Position numbers and translations under genes: made by a program
Shown: positions 1 to 8,736 of the stretch, in pieces
Layout: every line of letters begins with the position of its first letter
Numbering within the stretch: the first letter of the stretch is position 1
The notes under the pieces: model-generated
Told to the model about the DNA's origin: nothing
The model's database searches: none
What the model saw: only the letters and a program-made list of their open reading frames with translations
Source: Rhodopila globiformis
Lineage (GTDB): Bacteria > Pseudomonadota > Alphaproteobacteria > Acetobacterales > Acetobacteraceae
Length of the DNA: 46,615 nucleotides
Direction of reading: 5' to 3'
Assembly: GCF_002937115.1 (NCBI RefSeq)
Contig: NZ_NHRY01000221.1
Coordinates: 1 to 46,615, forward strand

Positions 1-20
1 CTCAGGTATCCCCTCATTTT
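1..20 (+). repeat. Left terminal inverted repeat of the IS4-family element
   Basis: The first 20 bases of the window are the inverted counterpart of 1355-1374, with three mismatches. They mark the outer left end of the insertion sequence. Confidence 0.85.
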
Positions 21-196
21 AGCCATAGCATGGCATCGACACAAAAGAATCGGCAGCGCGGCCGGGGATTCTGAAAAGAATCACGGTCCCGGCGCTGATG
101 TAAGGTTCTTGCGTTTTGCGCCGAGCCACTGTTCGGCGCGGCGATCTGGCCGAATCTGCTCTGCAACCATCAACACGGTCCTGCGGAGCGCGCGTC

Positions 197-1354
197 ATGA
201 CCCTCACCCACCACGTCTCGTTCGACGAGGTCCGTCAGGTTCTCGGCAGCGTGCTCGGCCCAGACCTGCATGCCAAACGCATCGACAGCCTGTGCGACGC
301 CACGCTCGGCGTGCTGCGCAGCGGCTCGCTCGCGGTGGCCGCGATCGGCCACGGACTGGCCGCCGCTCGCGGGTGCCTGACCAAGCATGCCATCAAACAG
401 GTTGACCGCCTGTTATCCAACCCCGGCATCAAGATCGACGACATCCAGGCCCTGTGGGTGCCCTATGTCGTCGGCGCCCGCACCGCGATCGCGGTCGCCA
501 TGGACTGGACCGACTTCGACGCCGACAACCACGCCACCCTGATGCTGTCGCTGATCACCGAGCACGGTCGCGCCACCCCGCTGCTCTGGCTGACGGTGGA
601 CAAGAAGACCCTGAAGGATCGCCGCAATTCCTATGAGGACCGTCTGTTGATGCGGTTGGCCGAGATCCTGCCGCCGCACGTCAAGGTGCGCATCATCGCC
701 GACCGCGGCTTCGGCGATCACAAGCTCTACCGGCTGCTGACCGAGCAACTCCACTTCGACTACGTCATCCGCTTTCGCGGCAACATCACGGTCACCGCGG
801 CCGATGGCGAGACGCGCACCGCCGCGGCCTGGGTTCGCCCGGACGGGCGGGCGCGCACCCTGCGCGGCGCCACCGTCACCGCCGAAGGCTATGAGGTCGG
901 CACCGTGGTCTGTGTGCGCGAGAAGGACATGAAGCAGTCTTGGTGCCTGGCGGCCAGCAGCACGGATGAGACGGCCAGGGATCTGACCTGGTTCTATGGC
1001 AGCCGCTGGGGCATCGAGCCGCAGTTCCGCGATACCAAGGACCTACGCTTCGGCATGGGGATGGGCGCCATGCGGGTGAATTCACCCGAGCGCCGCGACC
1101 GACTGTGGCTGCTCAACGCCTTTGCCGTCGTGCTGCTCACCTTGTTGGGGGCGGCCGGGGAGGCGCTTGGCTACGACCGGCATCTGAAATCCAACACCGC
1201 CAAACACCGCACCCATTCCTTGTTCCGCCAGGGGTGCATGCTCTACGACCTGATCCCCAACATGCCGGAAAGCCGTCTGCGCCCGTTGATGGAAACCTTC
1301 ACCGCCATGCTCGATGCTCAGCCGCTGTTCTCGAAAGTATTTGGGGCGATCTGA
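197..1354 (+). CDS. IS4-family transposase
   Basis: DDE transposase of 385 residues that cuts and pastes its own element. The acidic triad is visible as D103 in MDWTDFD, D169 in IADRGFGD and E274. The last sits in a perfect YREK signature (Y267, R270, E274, K281) that defines the IS4 family. I chose ATG at 197; an in-frame TTG at 116 would add 27 residues without family-like sequence. The gene fills nearly the whole element between the inverted repeats. No frameshift or internal stop is seen, so the transposase looks intact and possibly active. Subgroup within IS4 cannot be assigned without a database. Confidence 0.9.
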   Translation: MTLTHHVSFDEVRQVLGSVLGPDLHAKRIDSLCDATLGVLRSGSLAVAAIGHGLAAARGCLTKHAIKQVDRLLSNPGIKIDDIQALWVPYVVGARTAIAVAMDWTDFDADNHATLMLSLITEHGRATPLLWLTVDKKTLKDRRNSYEDRLLMRLAEILPPHVKVRIIADRGFGDHKLYRLLTEQLHFDYVIRFRGNITVTAADGETRTAAAWVRPDGRARTLRGATVTAEGYEVGTVVCVREKDMKQSWCLAASSTDETARDLTWFYGSRWGIEPQFRDTKDLRFGMGMGAMRVNSPERRDRLWLLNAFAVVLLTLLGAAGEALGYDRHLKSNTAKHRTHSLFRQGCMLYDLIPNMPESRLRPLMETFTAMLDAQPLFSKVFGAI

Positions 1355-1374
1355 AATATGAGGGGAGTCCTGAG
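1355..1374 (-). repeat. Right terminal inverted repeat of the IS4-family element
   Basis: This repeat begins directly after the transposase stop codon and is inverted relative to bases 1-20 (17 of 20 positions match). Host sequence starts at 1375 in the reading frame of a PAS domain protein. Confidence 0.85.
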
Positions 1375-3191
1375 GTCTCGCCCTGGTGCTTGTCTCGATT
1401 CTGGCAATACGGCGCTCACGAAACCAAAGCCGCCTGGAAGCCATCAACGTCGCGCTGCTGGTTGAAGCCGAGCGGTGCTCCTGCAAGCAGCGCGAACGCC
1501 TGGCGGAGCAGGAGAAGACGCGCCAGTTCCAGGTTCTCGAGCACATCATGGACAGCATCTCCCAAGGGCTGATGATGTTCGACCGCGACTTCCGTCTCGT
1601 CGTTTGCAATGCGGCCGCTGATGTTGTGTTCGGCCTGCCGGCTGGAACCTTCAGGGCCGGAATGATGCCAGACGACATACTCAGCGCGTTGATGTCGATC
1701 GGCGCCGTCTCCAAAAGCCACATCGACGACATTCTCGCCTTTTATTTCGAGCTTGGCCGCCGGAGCGGCCCACCAAGTTCAACCGCAAGTGCGCTGACGT
1801 ACGAACCATGGCGGTGAACTGCACGCCGGTCGAGAACGGATGGATCCTGACCTTCGAGGACGTCACCGACCTTCGCAGAGCCGATGAGCGCATCGCCCAC
1901 ATGGCCCATCACGACGCCCTGACCGGGGTTGCCGAACCGGGTCATGCTACGCCTGCGGGCCGAGGAAGCACTACCGCTCGGGGGCGCGCCGGAAGCCTGC
2001 GCCGTGATGTGCCTCGACCTCGACCGTTTCAAAAACGTGAATGATACCCTGGGTCACCCGGCTGGCGACAAGCTGCTTTGCGAGGTGTCCCGGCGCTTGC
2101 AGTCCGTCGTCCGGCGCTCCGATGTGGTCGCCCGGCTTGGCGGAGACGAGTTCGCCATTCTGGCCAGGCCACTCGACAGCAAGGCCGAACTGGCCGCAAT
2201 GGCCTGCCGCATTGTCGATGCGATTCGCGAACCTTTTGTCATCGACGGCCAGATGGTGTTCGTTGGCACGAGCATCGGCATCACGATGTCGCCCGATCAT
2301 GGCGATGACGTCGACACGCTGATGCAGAACGCCGATCTGGCGCTGTATCGGGCAAAGAACGATGGCCGCGGCCGCTTCGCGTTCTTCGACCCCAGCCTGC
2401 AGGACGGCCTGAGCGAGCGCCGGCGCATGGAGACTGAAATGCGCACAGCCGTGGAAGCGGGCCATTTCGAGCTTCGGTACCAGCCGGTCATCGAGGTTGT
2501 GACGCGCCGCATCCTTGGCTTCGAGGCGCTGATGCGCTGGCGCCATCCGGACCGCGGCATGGTTCCACCTGATGAATTCATTCCGACCGCCGAAGATGGC
2601 GGCATGATTGCCCAGTTGACCGAATGGGCTTTGCTGATGGCGTGCCAAGACGCAAGGCGGTGGCCGGACGGCCTCAAGGTCGCGGTCAATCTTTCGCCCG
2701 TCCTGTTCCGCGGTTTCGGCCTCGTCGCGATGGTCGCGGACGCTCTGGCAGCATCCGGGCCGGAATCGAACCGGCTGGAGCTCGAGATCACTGAAAGCGC
2801 AATGATGCGCGATCCGGACGAAACCCTGGCGATCCTGGTCAGGCTCAAGGCGCTGGGCGTGCGCGTCCTTATGGACGACTTCGGCACCGGGTACTCGTCG
2901 CTCGCCTATCTCAAAACGTTCCCGTTCGACAAGGTGAAACTGGACAAGGCTTTCGTTCGCGACATCGACCAGCCGACCAGCCTTGCCATCATCCGCGCGG
3001 TCACCGGCATTGCGGAAAGCCTATCCGTCCGCACCGTTGTCGAGGGCGTTGAATCCGAAGCGCAATTCCGCCGTGTGGCGGCGGAAGGATGCGACGAGGT
3101 CCAGGGCTTCCTGTTCAGCAGGGCGATCCCGCCATCGACGATCAAAGCCATGCTGTCAGCCCCCGAGCGCGTCATGGCAACGGCCGCATAG
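1375..3191 (+). pseudogene. IS-truncated, twice-frameshifted PAS-GGDEF-EAL cyclic-di-GMP gene
   Basis: The remnant starts at the IS border with a hydrophobic stretch (LALVLVSILAI) that looks like the end of a transmembrane helix. A PAS domain (about 1530-1900), a GGDEF domain with intact GGDEF and an RRSD inhibitory site, and an EAL domain (FEAL, EITES, DDFGTGYSS, VVEGVE) follow. The N-terminal sensor part is missing. Reading shifts frame by minus one near 1757-1775; uncorrected, translation stops at 1817. It returns by a plus-one event in the G run at 1925-1928, where DALTG should continue into LPNR. The GGDEF-EAL half from about 1929 remains open and carries all catalytic motifs, so a shortened product is possible. 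Sequencing error could explain the shifts, but not the IS junction. Confidence 0.8.
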
Positions 3192-4452
3192 GCGAAAATC
3201 CGCCGTCGCCGATGTGCGGACGGCGGGTTGAAATGAGTTGGCGTGCTTTCTCATCCTGCCCGTTGCGCAGAAGCGCGCAGACCACCGTGTATTCCAGCAG
3301 GTCACGCTGCGCGCGGCTGCCGCCAACACGTTCGTGCTGTTGAAGAACCGGCTCGATTTCCCTGACGACGGCAGCCCAGTCACCCCGCGCGAAGGCATCA
3401 AAACCACGCGCGATCAGAACGAGCAGATCGGCCGCTGGCCCCTTGGGATTGTCGATGATTCGGCGCAGTGCCTCCTGATCGCCGCTCATGGCAAAGGCGA
3501 GCGCGCTGTGCATGTCGGCGAAAACGATTCCTGAGTTCGGAAACCACTTGGCGGCATATTGGCTGATGTCACGCCATAGATCCGGCTCGACGGTTTCACC
3601 CGCCATGTCGGCACGAGCAAGGAACGATGCGCAGTCGGTGAGGACGTTCAGCGGTGGGCCCCATGCCGCCCCCGGTTGCAGGGCATCCCTGTAGATAGCC
3701 CAGGCTTCCTCGCGGCGGCCGGCTTCCAGCGACCAGAGCGCAAGATGCCAGCTGATATGACAATGCAGTGCGCCCTCCCGCGCATAGTCCCGGTTCCAGT
3801 CCTGAAGATAGGCAAGCCCCTCCTGGCTCTCCCCCAGTTCGTAGAAGAGGTGGCTGCGGATATGGGCGGCATGCGCGTTGCGCCCGAATCCGCGCAAGGC
3901 GGTTTCAATATCGCGGAGACCCCGGTCGAATTGATGCAGTTCGATCTCGGCGAAGGCAAGTACCATACGAAACCACCAGTCGTCGCCATAAGCCGCGGCA
4001 TACGGCTCGAGCACCGCGAGCTGCTCCACCTCCCGTCCGGCCTTGCCGGAAAAGCCTATCAGGCCAAACACGCCGGTGATGGGCGCCAGCACCATGGCAT
4101 CGCGCGGCCACGTCTTCAGGTGCTCCAGAATAAGCGGAACGGCTGCCGCCCCTCGACCAGTCAGGATCTTTTCAAAAATCGCGATATGGCTTTGCTCGCG
4201 TGCCGTCGTGCCCGCCGCAAGCGCAAGCGCCTGCTGGAGAGGCGCCTTGACCTCGCTGCCGCGCCCCAGCACCTGCAGCGTCCGTGCCAGCGCCATATGC
4301 CCCAGAGCGAAGCCTTCGTCGGCGGCAAGGGCTTGCCGAAATGCCTGTTCAACGCCAGGACCGGCCGACAAAAGCTCGTCCACGCCTCGCACATAAGCGT
4401 CGCGCGCCGCCGCGTTGGTTGTCACGACGTTTCCGTATCGATCCTCGAGCAT
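3172..4452 (-). CDS. TTC38-like tetratricopeptide/helical repeat protein
   Basis: Cytoplasmic alpha-helical protein of 426 residues, built of TPR-like helical pairs throughout and without a signal peptide. The C-terminal GGSRAQRD motif (from about residue 377), followed by a helix rich in small and hydrophobic residues, matches the bacterial relatives of TTC38. The biochemical role of that family is unknown; protein-protein scaffolding is inferred from the fold only. The start has a good AAAGGAG ribosome site 8 bases upstream. It lies 52 bp downstream of the ChrR-like cupin gene on the same strand, so the two are probably co-transcribed. Its 3' end overlaps the end of the convergent GGDEF-EAL remnant by 20 bp. 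Confidence 0.7.
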   Translation of the reverse strand: MLEDRYGNVVTTNAAARDAYVRGVDELLSAGPGVEQAFRQALAADEGFALGHMALARTLQVLGRGSEVKAPLQQALALAAGTTAREQSHIAIFEKILTGRGAAAVPLILEHLKTWPRDAMVLAPITGVFGLIGFSGKAGREVEQLAVLEPYAAAYGDDWWFRMVLAFAEIELHQFDRGLRDIETALRGFGRNAHAAHIRSHLFYELGESQEGLAYLQDWNRDYAREGALHCHISWHLALWSLEAGRREEAWAIYRDALQPGAAWGPPLNVLTDCASFLARADMAGETVEPDLWRDISQYAAKWFPNSGIVFADMHSALAFAMSGDQEALRRIIDNPKGPAADLLVLIARGFDAFARGDWAAVVREIEPVLQQHERVGGSRAQRDLLEYTVVCALLRNGQDEKARQLISTRRPHIGDGGFSPMRPLP

Positions 4453-4504
4453 TGCTTTGCTCCTTTCTTGCCGCTCCTCTGCATGCGCATGGTGGCCCGG
4501 GCCG

Positions 4505-5179
4505 TCAGCATTCGCTCAAAGCGGGATCGACGATCGGGGCACCGATCTTCAGGTAGAAGGTTGCGCCAGCAACGCCCGCGACAAATGCCGGGTAGTCGCC
4601 TGCCGGCAGCCGTATCCAGCTTCCTTTGCCGTAACGATATCCGCCTTCTCGCACCTCGCCCTCCAGCACCAGCAGTTCCGCCCCGCCGACCGGGGCGGGA
4701 AACAGCCGTCCGTCAGCCTGCACACGCTCAAGGGTAACCCGTTCGGCGTCGCCCGAGAAAAGCGCGCAGCATGCCCCCTGGTCACGCCTGATCCAGTTCG
4801 TGGGGTCGTTCGTGTCGATACGAACGAATTTGCTTTCGCTGGATGGCATCTGTCGGAGCTTCACGAAAATCACGGCGCCCTCGTCGCTCGACGGCCGATG
4901 CGCCGAACCGGGCGGACTGCGCATATACCATCCCGCCGGGAAGTCCTTCCCGTCCTCGGAAAAAGTTCCTGACAGAACAAGGATCTCTTCGCCGCCCGGA
5001 TGCGAATGCGCCGGGAAATACGAGCCTTTGGCATAGCGCACGATGCTGGTGGCTCTCGCCTTTTCGCCGCCGATGCGATCCAGCATCACGCGCTCAACCC
5101 CGCCTTGTGGCGAGGGCACCCATCGGTACTCATCGGCGAGCACGACAGCCCGCTTCGAGAAATCCGCGTTGATCAACAT
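4505..5179 (-). CDS. ChrR-like double cupin protein
   Basis: Protein of 224 residues with a metal-binding cupin signature (H58, H60 and E64/E65 in HSHPGGEE, plus a later histidine in GSAHRP) and a weaker second cupin-like half. The opening residues and the cupin resemble the C-terminal domain of the ChrR anti-sigma factor family. The N-terminal zinc-binding anti-sigma domain is absent and no ECF sigma gene is adjacent, so this is probably a stand-alone cupin rather than an anti-sigma factor. I chose the ATG at 5179 because GGGAGG lies 6 bases upstream; an ATG at 5197 would place that site inside the gene. It heads a minus-strand pair with the TTC38-like gene and diverges from soxC. Confidence 0.72.
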   Translation of the reverse strand: MLINADFSKRAVVLADEYRWVPSPQGGVERVMLDRIGGEKARATSIVRYAKGSYFPAHSHPGGEEILVLSGTFSEDGKDFPAGWYMRSPPGSAHRPSSDEGAVIFVKLRQMPSSESKFVRIDTNDPTNWIRRDQGACCALFSGDAERVTLERVQADGRLFPAPVGGAELLVLEGEVREGGYRYGKGSWIRLPAGDYPAFVAGVAGATFYLKIGAPIVDPALSEC

Positions 5180-5415
5180 GGCCATCCTCCCAGGCACCCG
5201 GAAAAGAGAAGCCCTTCCGCCTCATCGATCCCAGATGCCAGTCTTCAAACTCACGAAGATATGCGAAGAAAATCCTGTGCGGCACCTTCTCAATCTCCGG
5301 TCGCCGCCCGCTCCGCCGACGTTGTTCACTGACACCGTGGCCTGGGCAAGGAATTGACCCGCATGACCGGCCGGGCAAGCTTCCTGCCGATCGAGGGACC
5401 TGGAGGACGGAAGGC
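5180..5415. other. Divergent intergenic region between the ChrR-like gene and soxC
   Basis: These 236 bp must hold the promoters of two divergent units. No convincing minus 35/minus 10 pair or operator stands out. A GGAGG/GGAAGG ribosome site for soxC is at the right edge. Confidence 0.4.
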
Positions 5416-6660
5416 ATGACGGTCATCAACCCGCGGCGCGGACCACGGCGACGCCACGTATTGGAAGGGCTGGCAGCCGGCGCGGTGCTTGTCCCCTCGG
5501 CGCGCGCCACCGAGGCACCGCCGGCGATCCCCAGCTGGATGCAGGCCCAGGGCGCCGACGTGAACGCGCATCCCTACGGCCAGCCCGCCGCTTTCGAGGC
5601 CGAGGTCGTGCGCGAACGGATGAAGTCGCGGACCCTGACTGCAGGCGCTTCCTTTACCCCGCTGCAGCATCTTCACGGCACCATCACGCCGAACGGGTTG
5701 TTTTACGAGCGTGATCATGGCGGCGTGCCCACGATCGGTCCGGCGGCGTACCGTCTTCTGGTGGATGGCATGGTCGACAGGCCGATGATTTTCACCTTGA
5801 GCGATCTGAAGCGCCTCCCCGCGGTTTCCGCGCGCCACTTCATGGAATGTTCCGGCAACAGCGGCACGGAATGGACAAAGCCGACCGGCCGTACGGTGCA
5901 GGAAACGCATGGTTTGCTGAGCTGCTCGGAATGGACCGGCACGAAGCTGGAAATCGTGCTGGGAATTGCCGGCGTAAAACCAGGCGCGGGCTGGTGTGTC
6001 GCGGAAGGCGGCGATGCGGCCGCACTCGACCGCAGCATTCCCCTGGAGCACGCACTGAAGATTGGCGCCATGCTGGCCTACGCCCAGAACGGCGAGGCGT
6101 TGCGGCCGGAACAAGGCTACCCGGTGCGCCTGGTGCTGCCCGGTTTCGAAGGCAACACGAACATAAAGTGGCTGCGGCACCTCGAACTCCGCCGCGGCCC
6201 GGCCATGAGCAAGGAGGAGACGGCCTACTACACGGAGCTGTTGCCGGACGGGAAGGCCGAACAGTTCAACTTTGTCATGCGAGCGAAATCAGTCATTACA
6301 TATCCGTCCGGCAGCCAGAAGCTTGATGGTACGGGATTCTATGAGATTTCCGGCCTGGCATGGTCCGGCTCGGGGCGCATCAAAGCGGTCGACGTGTCGG
6401 TCGATGGCGGCAAGACCTGGCAGCCTGCCACGCTGCAAGGGCCGATCGAGCCGATCTGCCTGACGCGCTTCCGCCTGCCATGGCGGTGGAACGGCGGCAG
6501 TGCCGTTCTGCAAAGCCGCGCGGTGGACGAGACAGGCTATGTCCAGCCCACGCTGAAATCCCTCGTCGGCCAGTATGGCCTGCACGCCCACTACCACAAC
6601 AACGCCATCCAAAGCTGGCAGGTGGAAACATCCGGGGACGTCATCAATGTGCACGCCTAA
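5416..6660 (+). CDS. soxC: Sulfane/sulfite dehydrogenase molybdenum subunit SoxC
   Basis: Molybdopterin enzyme of the sulfite oxidase family, 414 residues, expected in the periplasm. The N-terminus has a twin-arginine-like signal (RRRHVLEGLAAGA then a cleavage-type PSARA). C145 in HFMECSGNSG is the predicted Mo ligand. The C-terminal half is the usual dimerisation domain (DVSVDGGKTWQPA). Together with SoxD it would oxidise protein-bound sulfane sulfur in the Sox pathway, or act as a sulfite dehydrogenase. soxD overlaps its 3' end by 14 bp. No soxXYZAB gene is seen in the window, so the physiological substrate is uncertain. Start: ATG with GGAGG and GGAAGG just upstream. Confidence 0.85.
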   Translation: MTVINPRRGPRRRHVLEGLAAGAVLVPSARATEAPPAIPSWMQAQGADVNAHPYGQPAAFEAEVVRERMKSRTLTAGASFTPLQHLHGTITPNGLFYERDHGGVPTIGPAAYRLLVDGMVDRPMIFTLSDLKRLPAVSARHFMECSGNSGTEWTKPTGRTVQETHGLLSCSEWTGTKLEIVLGIAGVKPGAGWCVAEGGDAAALDRSIPLEHALKIGAMLAYAQNGEALRPEQGYPVRLVLPGFEGNTNIKWLRHLELRRGPAMSKEETAYYTELLPDGKAEQFNFVMRAKSVITYPSGSQKLDGTGFYEISGLAWSGSGRIKAVDVSVDGGKTWQPATLQGPIEPICLTRFRLPWRWNGGSAVLQSRAVDETGYVQPTLKSLVGQYGLHAHYHNNAIQSWQVETSGDVINVHA

Positions 6661-7204
6661 ATGGTTCGTCTTTGCAGCGTTTTGCCTGGCCCCGGGTCTC
6701 GGCCTGGCGGCAACGCCGCAGATCCCGGCGAGGGACTACGACGTCGGGACGCCGGCAACGGACGCGCAAATGAAGGCATGGGACATCATCGTCGGGCCTG
6801 AAGGCCGGAACCTGCCGGATGGCAGCGGCACGCCGGTCGCGGGCAAGGCGATCTATGACCAGCAATGCGCCGCCTGCCATGGCGATGCCGGCCAGGGTGG
6901 AACCGGACCGCGGCTGGTCGGCGGCATCGGCAGCCTGGCAACCGCCAAGCCCATCAAGGACGTCGGCAGCTACTGGCCTTATGCCACGACCCTGTTCGAC
7001 TACATCCGACGGGCGATGCCGTTTTCCAACCCGCAATCGCTGACGAACGATCAGGTTTACGCCGTCTCGGCCTATATCCTGAAGATGAACGGCATCATCC
7101 CGGATGATGCCGTCATGGATCGCAGGACCTTGCCGATGGTGGAGATGCCTAACCGGAACGGTTTTGTCTCCATGATCGGTGCCTCCGTCGTGACTGGGAA
7201 GTGA
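6647..7204 (+). CDS. soxD: SoxD-like monohaem cytochrome c
   Basis: Periplasmic c-type cytochrome of 185 residues with signal peptide (residues 1-22, ending GLGLAA) and one haem site, CAACH at 74-78. A downstream AMPFSNP segment offers the likely axial methionine. The stretch around GTPATDAQMKAWDIIVGPEG is typical of SoxD N-termini. It is the electron acceptor partner of SoxC, and the two genes overlap by 14 bp, which implies translational coupling. Some SoxD proteins are about twice as long with two haems; this is the short form. Start ATG at 6647 is supported by a GGGGA site and by the signal peptide beginning there. Confidence 0.83.
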   Translation: MCTPKWFVFAAFCLAPGLGLAATPQIPARDYDVGTPATDAQMKAWDIIVGPEGRNLPDGSGTPVAGKAIYDQQCAACHGDAGQGGTGPRLVGGIGSLATAKPIKDVGSYWPYATTLFDYIRRAMPFSNPQSLTNDQVYAVSAYILKMNGIIPDDAVMDRRTLPMVEMPNRNGFVSMIGASVVTGK

Positions 7205-7324
7205 TGGATTCTCCGGACAAGTCGAGGGTAGCGCGCCCGTCCCGCGTCCAGGGCCGGAAGGTCGTCATCTGGCCATTCCGGGTTCCCTGTGCCACCGTGA
7301 GGCGCAGACAGTCGGAGGAAAGCC

Positions 7325-8602
7325 ATGAACCAGATTGACGTCGCCGACAAGGTTACGGCGGAAACGAAGAGAGCTTCGCCAGCCTACGTGCCGCCGCTTC
7401 AGCGCACGGAAGGGCAGCCGCCGCCCATCGCCGCGAACGGCGGCCTGTCCTACATGGCCTTTGACCAGGACGGCGACGCAGGAACCGCCAAGGCGATCGG
7501 GGACGCGCTGGCCGAGATCGCTGACGGCGAAGGGCAGCGCGTTATCGACATGATCGACCAGGCGCCGCCGGGGCCGATCAAGACCCAATGGGGGCTCGCG
7601 TTCCGCGACTACGACGAGTGCGTCGCCTACATCCGAAGCTCGAACAGCATCAAGGCTCCCGCAGGCGGCGTGGCGCTGCCCCTGCCCTATACGGTGTATG
7701 AGCGGCCGACCTACTCCGTCGTCCCGTCCAACGCCATCTGGCGCGATCCGGCGCGCGCCGACGCCGCAGCGATCCTGCGCCAGAACGAGCAGGACAACCG
7801 GCGGCGGAACCTGTTTTTCCCGCAGGTGCTGCGCGACGCGCGGCGCATCGGCGAATACTACCCGGGCCTGTCGCCCAACAGTCCGGAATGCATGGATCGG
7901 CTCGGTCTCTCCCTGGCGCATCTCGAGTCCAGGTGCACGAATATCTATGATCCGGCGGAGGTGGAGCGGGTGTTCTACCCCGAGATCGAGAAGCTGCTGC
8001 TCGAATTCTTCCCGGATGCAACGGATGCGCTGGTCTACAACCAAGACGTCTTCGACAAGGATTACGCGGGCGATCGCACGGAAGACCAGGACGCCAAAAA
8101 CCCTGGCGTGAACGCGAATTACGCCATGCTCGTTCACAACGACCTGAACGACAACAGTGGCCGTGTGCGCTGCCGCGAGCTGCTCACCAGGAACCTGCGC
8201 AACTTCGGTCGCACGCAGACCTGCACCGAGGAAGAGGCCGACGCGAAGATGTCGCGGCGGTTCATGTCGATCAATCTCGCGAAGCCTATAGAAACCATCG
8301 AGCAGTTTCCCTTCGTGCTGTGCGCCTGGCCCTCCTTCGCCGATCAGCCGTACATCAACAACTACCGCATCTATGACGACCGCGTCGGCGAGACGACCCG
8401 CTTCACCTACCGGCCCAACCACGAGTGGTACTGGATTCCCCAGCAGCAGCCTAACGAAGTTTCGATGCTCAAGTGCTATGATTCGCTGACGGATGGTTCG
8501 GTCTCACGCTGGTCATTTCATACTGCCTGCATCGATCCGACCGCGCCCGCCGGCGCCAGATGCCGCAAGAATGTCGTAGTCCGGTCCTTCGTTTTCTTTT
8601 AG
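7325..8602 (+). CDS. CmcJ/NvfI (GA4 desaturase-like) family oxidoreductase
   Basis: Protein of 425 residues whose C-terminal 160 residues carry the family pattern. HND (H271, D273) is followed by INLAKPIETIEQFPF, PNHEWYW, NEVSMLKCYDS and FHTACIDP (H399), then a conserved late arginine (R420). These fit a non-haem iron, 2-oxoglutarate-type site as in fungal and bacterial members that hydroxylate or desaturate secondary metabolites. The first 120 residues are not recognised. No signal peptide. Ribosome site GGAGGAAA precedes the ATG. It lies 134 bp upstream of a Baeyer-Villiger monooxygenase on the same strand, suggesting two oxidations of one compound; the substrate is unknown. Confidence 0.72.
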   Translation: MNQIDVADKVTAETKRASPAYVPPLQRTEGQPPPIAANGGLSYMAFDQDGDAGTAKAIGDALAEIADGEGQRVIDMIDQAPPGPIKTQWGLAFRDYDECVAYIRSSNSIKAPAGGVALPLPYTVYERPTYSVVPSNAIWRDPARADAAAILRQNEQDNRRRNLFFPQVLRDARRIGEYYPGLSPNSPECMDRLGLSLAHLESRCTNIYDPAEVERVFYPEIEKLLLEFFPDATDALVYNQDVFDKDYAGDRTEDQDAKNPGVNANYAMLVHNDLNDNSGRVRCRELLTRNLRNFGRTQTCTEEEADAKMSRRFMSINLAKPIETIEQFPFVLCAWPSFADQPYINNYRIYDDRVGETTRFTYRPNHEWYWIPQQQPNEVSMLKCYDSLTDGSVSRWSFHTACIDPTAPAGARCRKNVVVRSFVFF

Positions 8603-8736
8603 GGAAACAGGAGGACGCCGTGGCTGGCGGACCGGCGGCGATCCGGGTTATCCTGCCCCCAGGCCCAGGAACCTCCGGCGTGCCACGGCAGACCAACTCA
8701 AACGTCCAAAAGGCCCGTAAGGGTAGAGAGGTGGAT

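Larger units (their letters stand above)
1..1374 (+). mobile_element. IS4-family insertion sequence, complete
   Basis: The element is bounded by imperfect 20-bp terminal inverted repeats at 1-20 and 1355-1374, which match at 17 of 20 positions (outer tips CTCAGG and CCTGAG). It contains one transposase gene on the plus strand. The window begins on the first base of the left repeat, so the left flank and any target-site duplication cannot be read. The right tip joins directly onto a truncated PAS-GGDEF-EAL gene, which suggests the insertion interrupted that gene. Family assignment rests on the YREK motif of the transposase. Confidence 0.88.

Noticed and set aside
1757-1930. Programmed ribosomal frameshifting in the PAS-GGDEF-EAL gene
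   Set aside because: Two separate shifts would be needed, neither has a slippery heptamer with a clear downstream structure, and the gene is already truncated by an IS.
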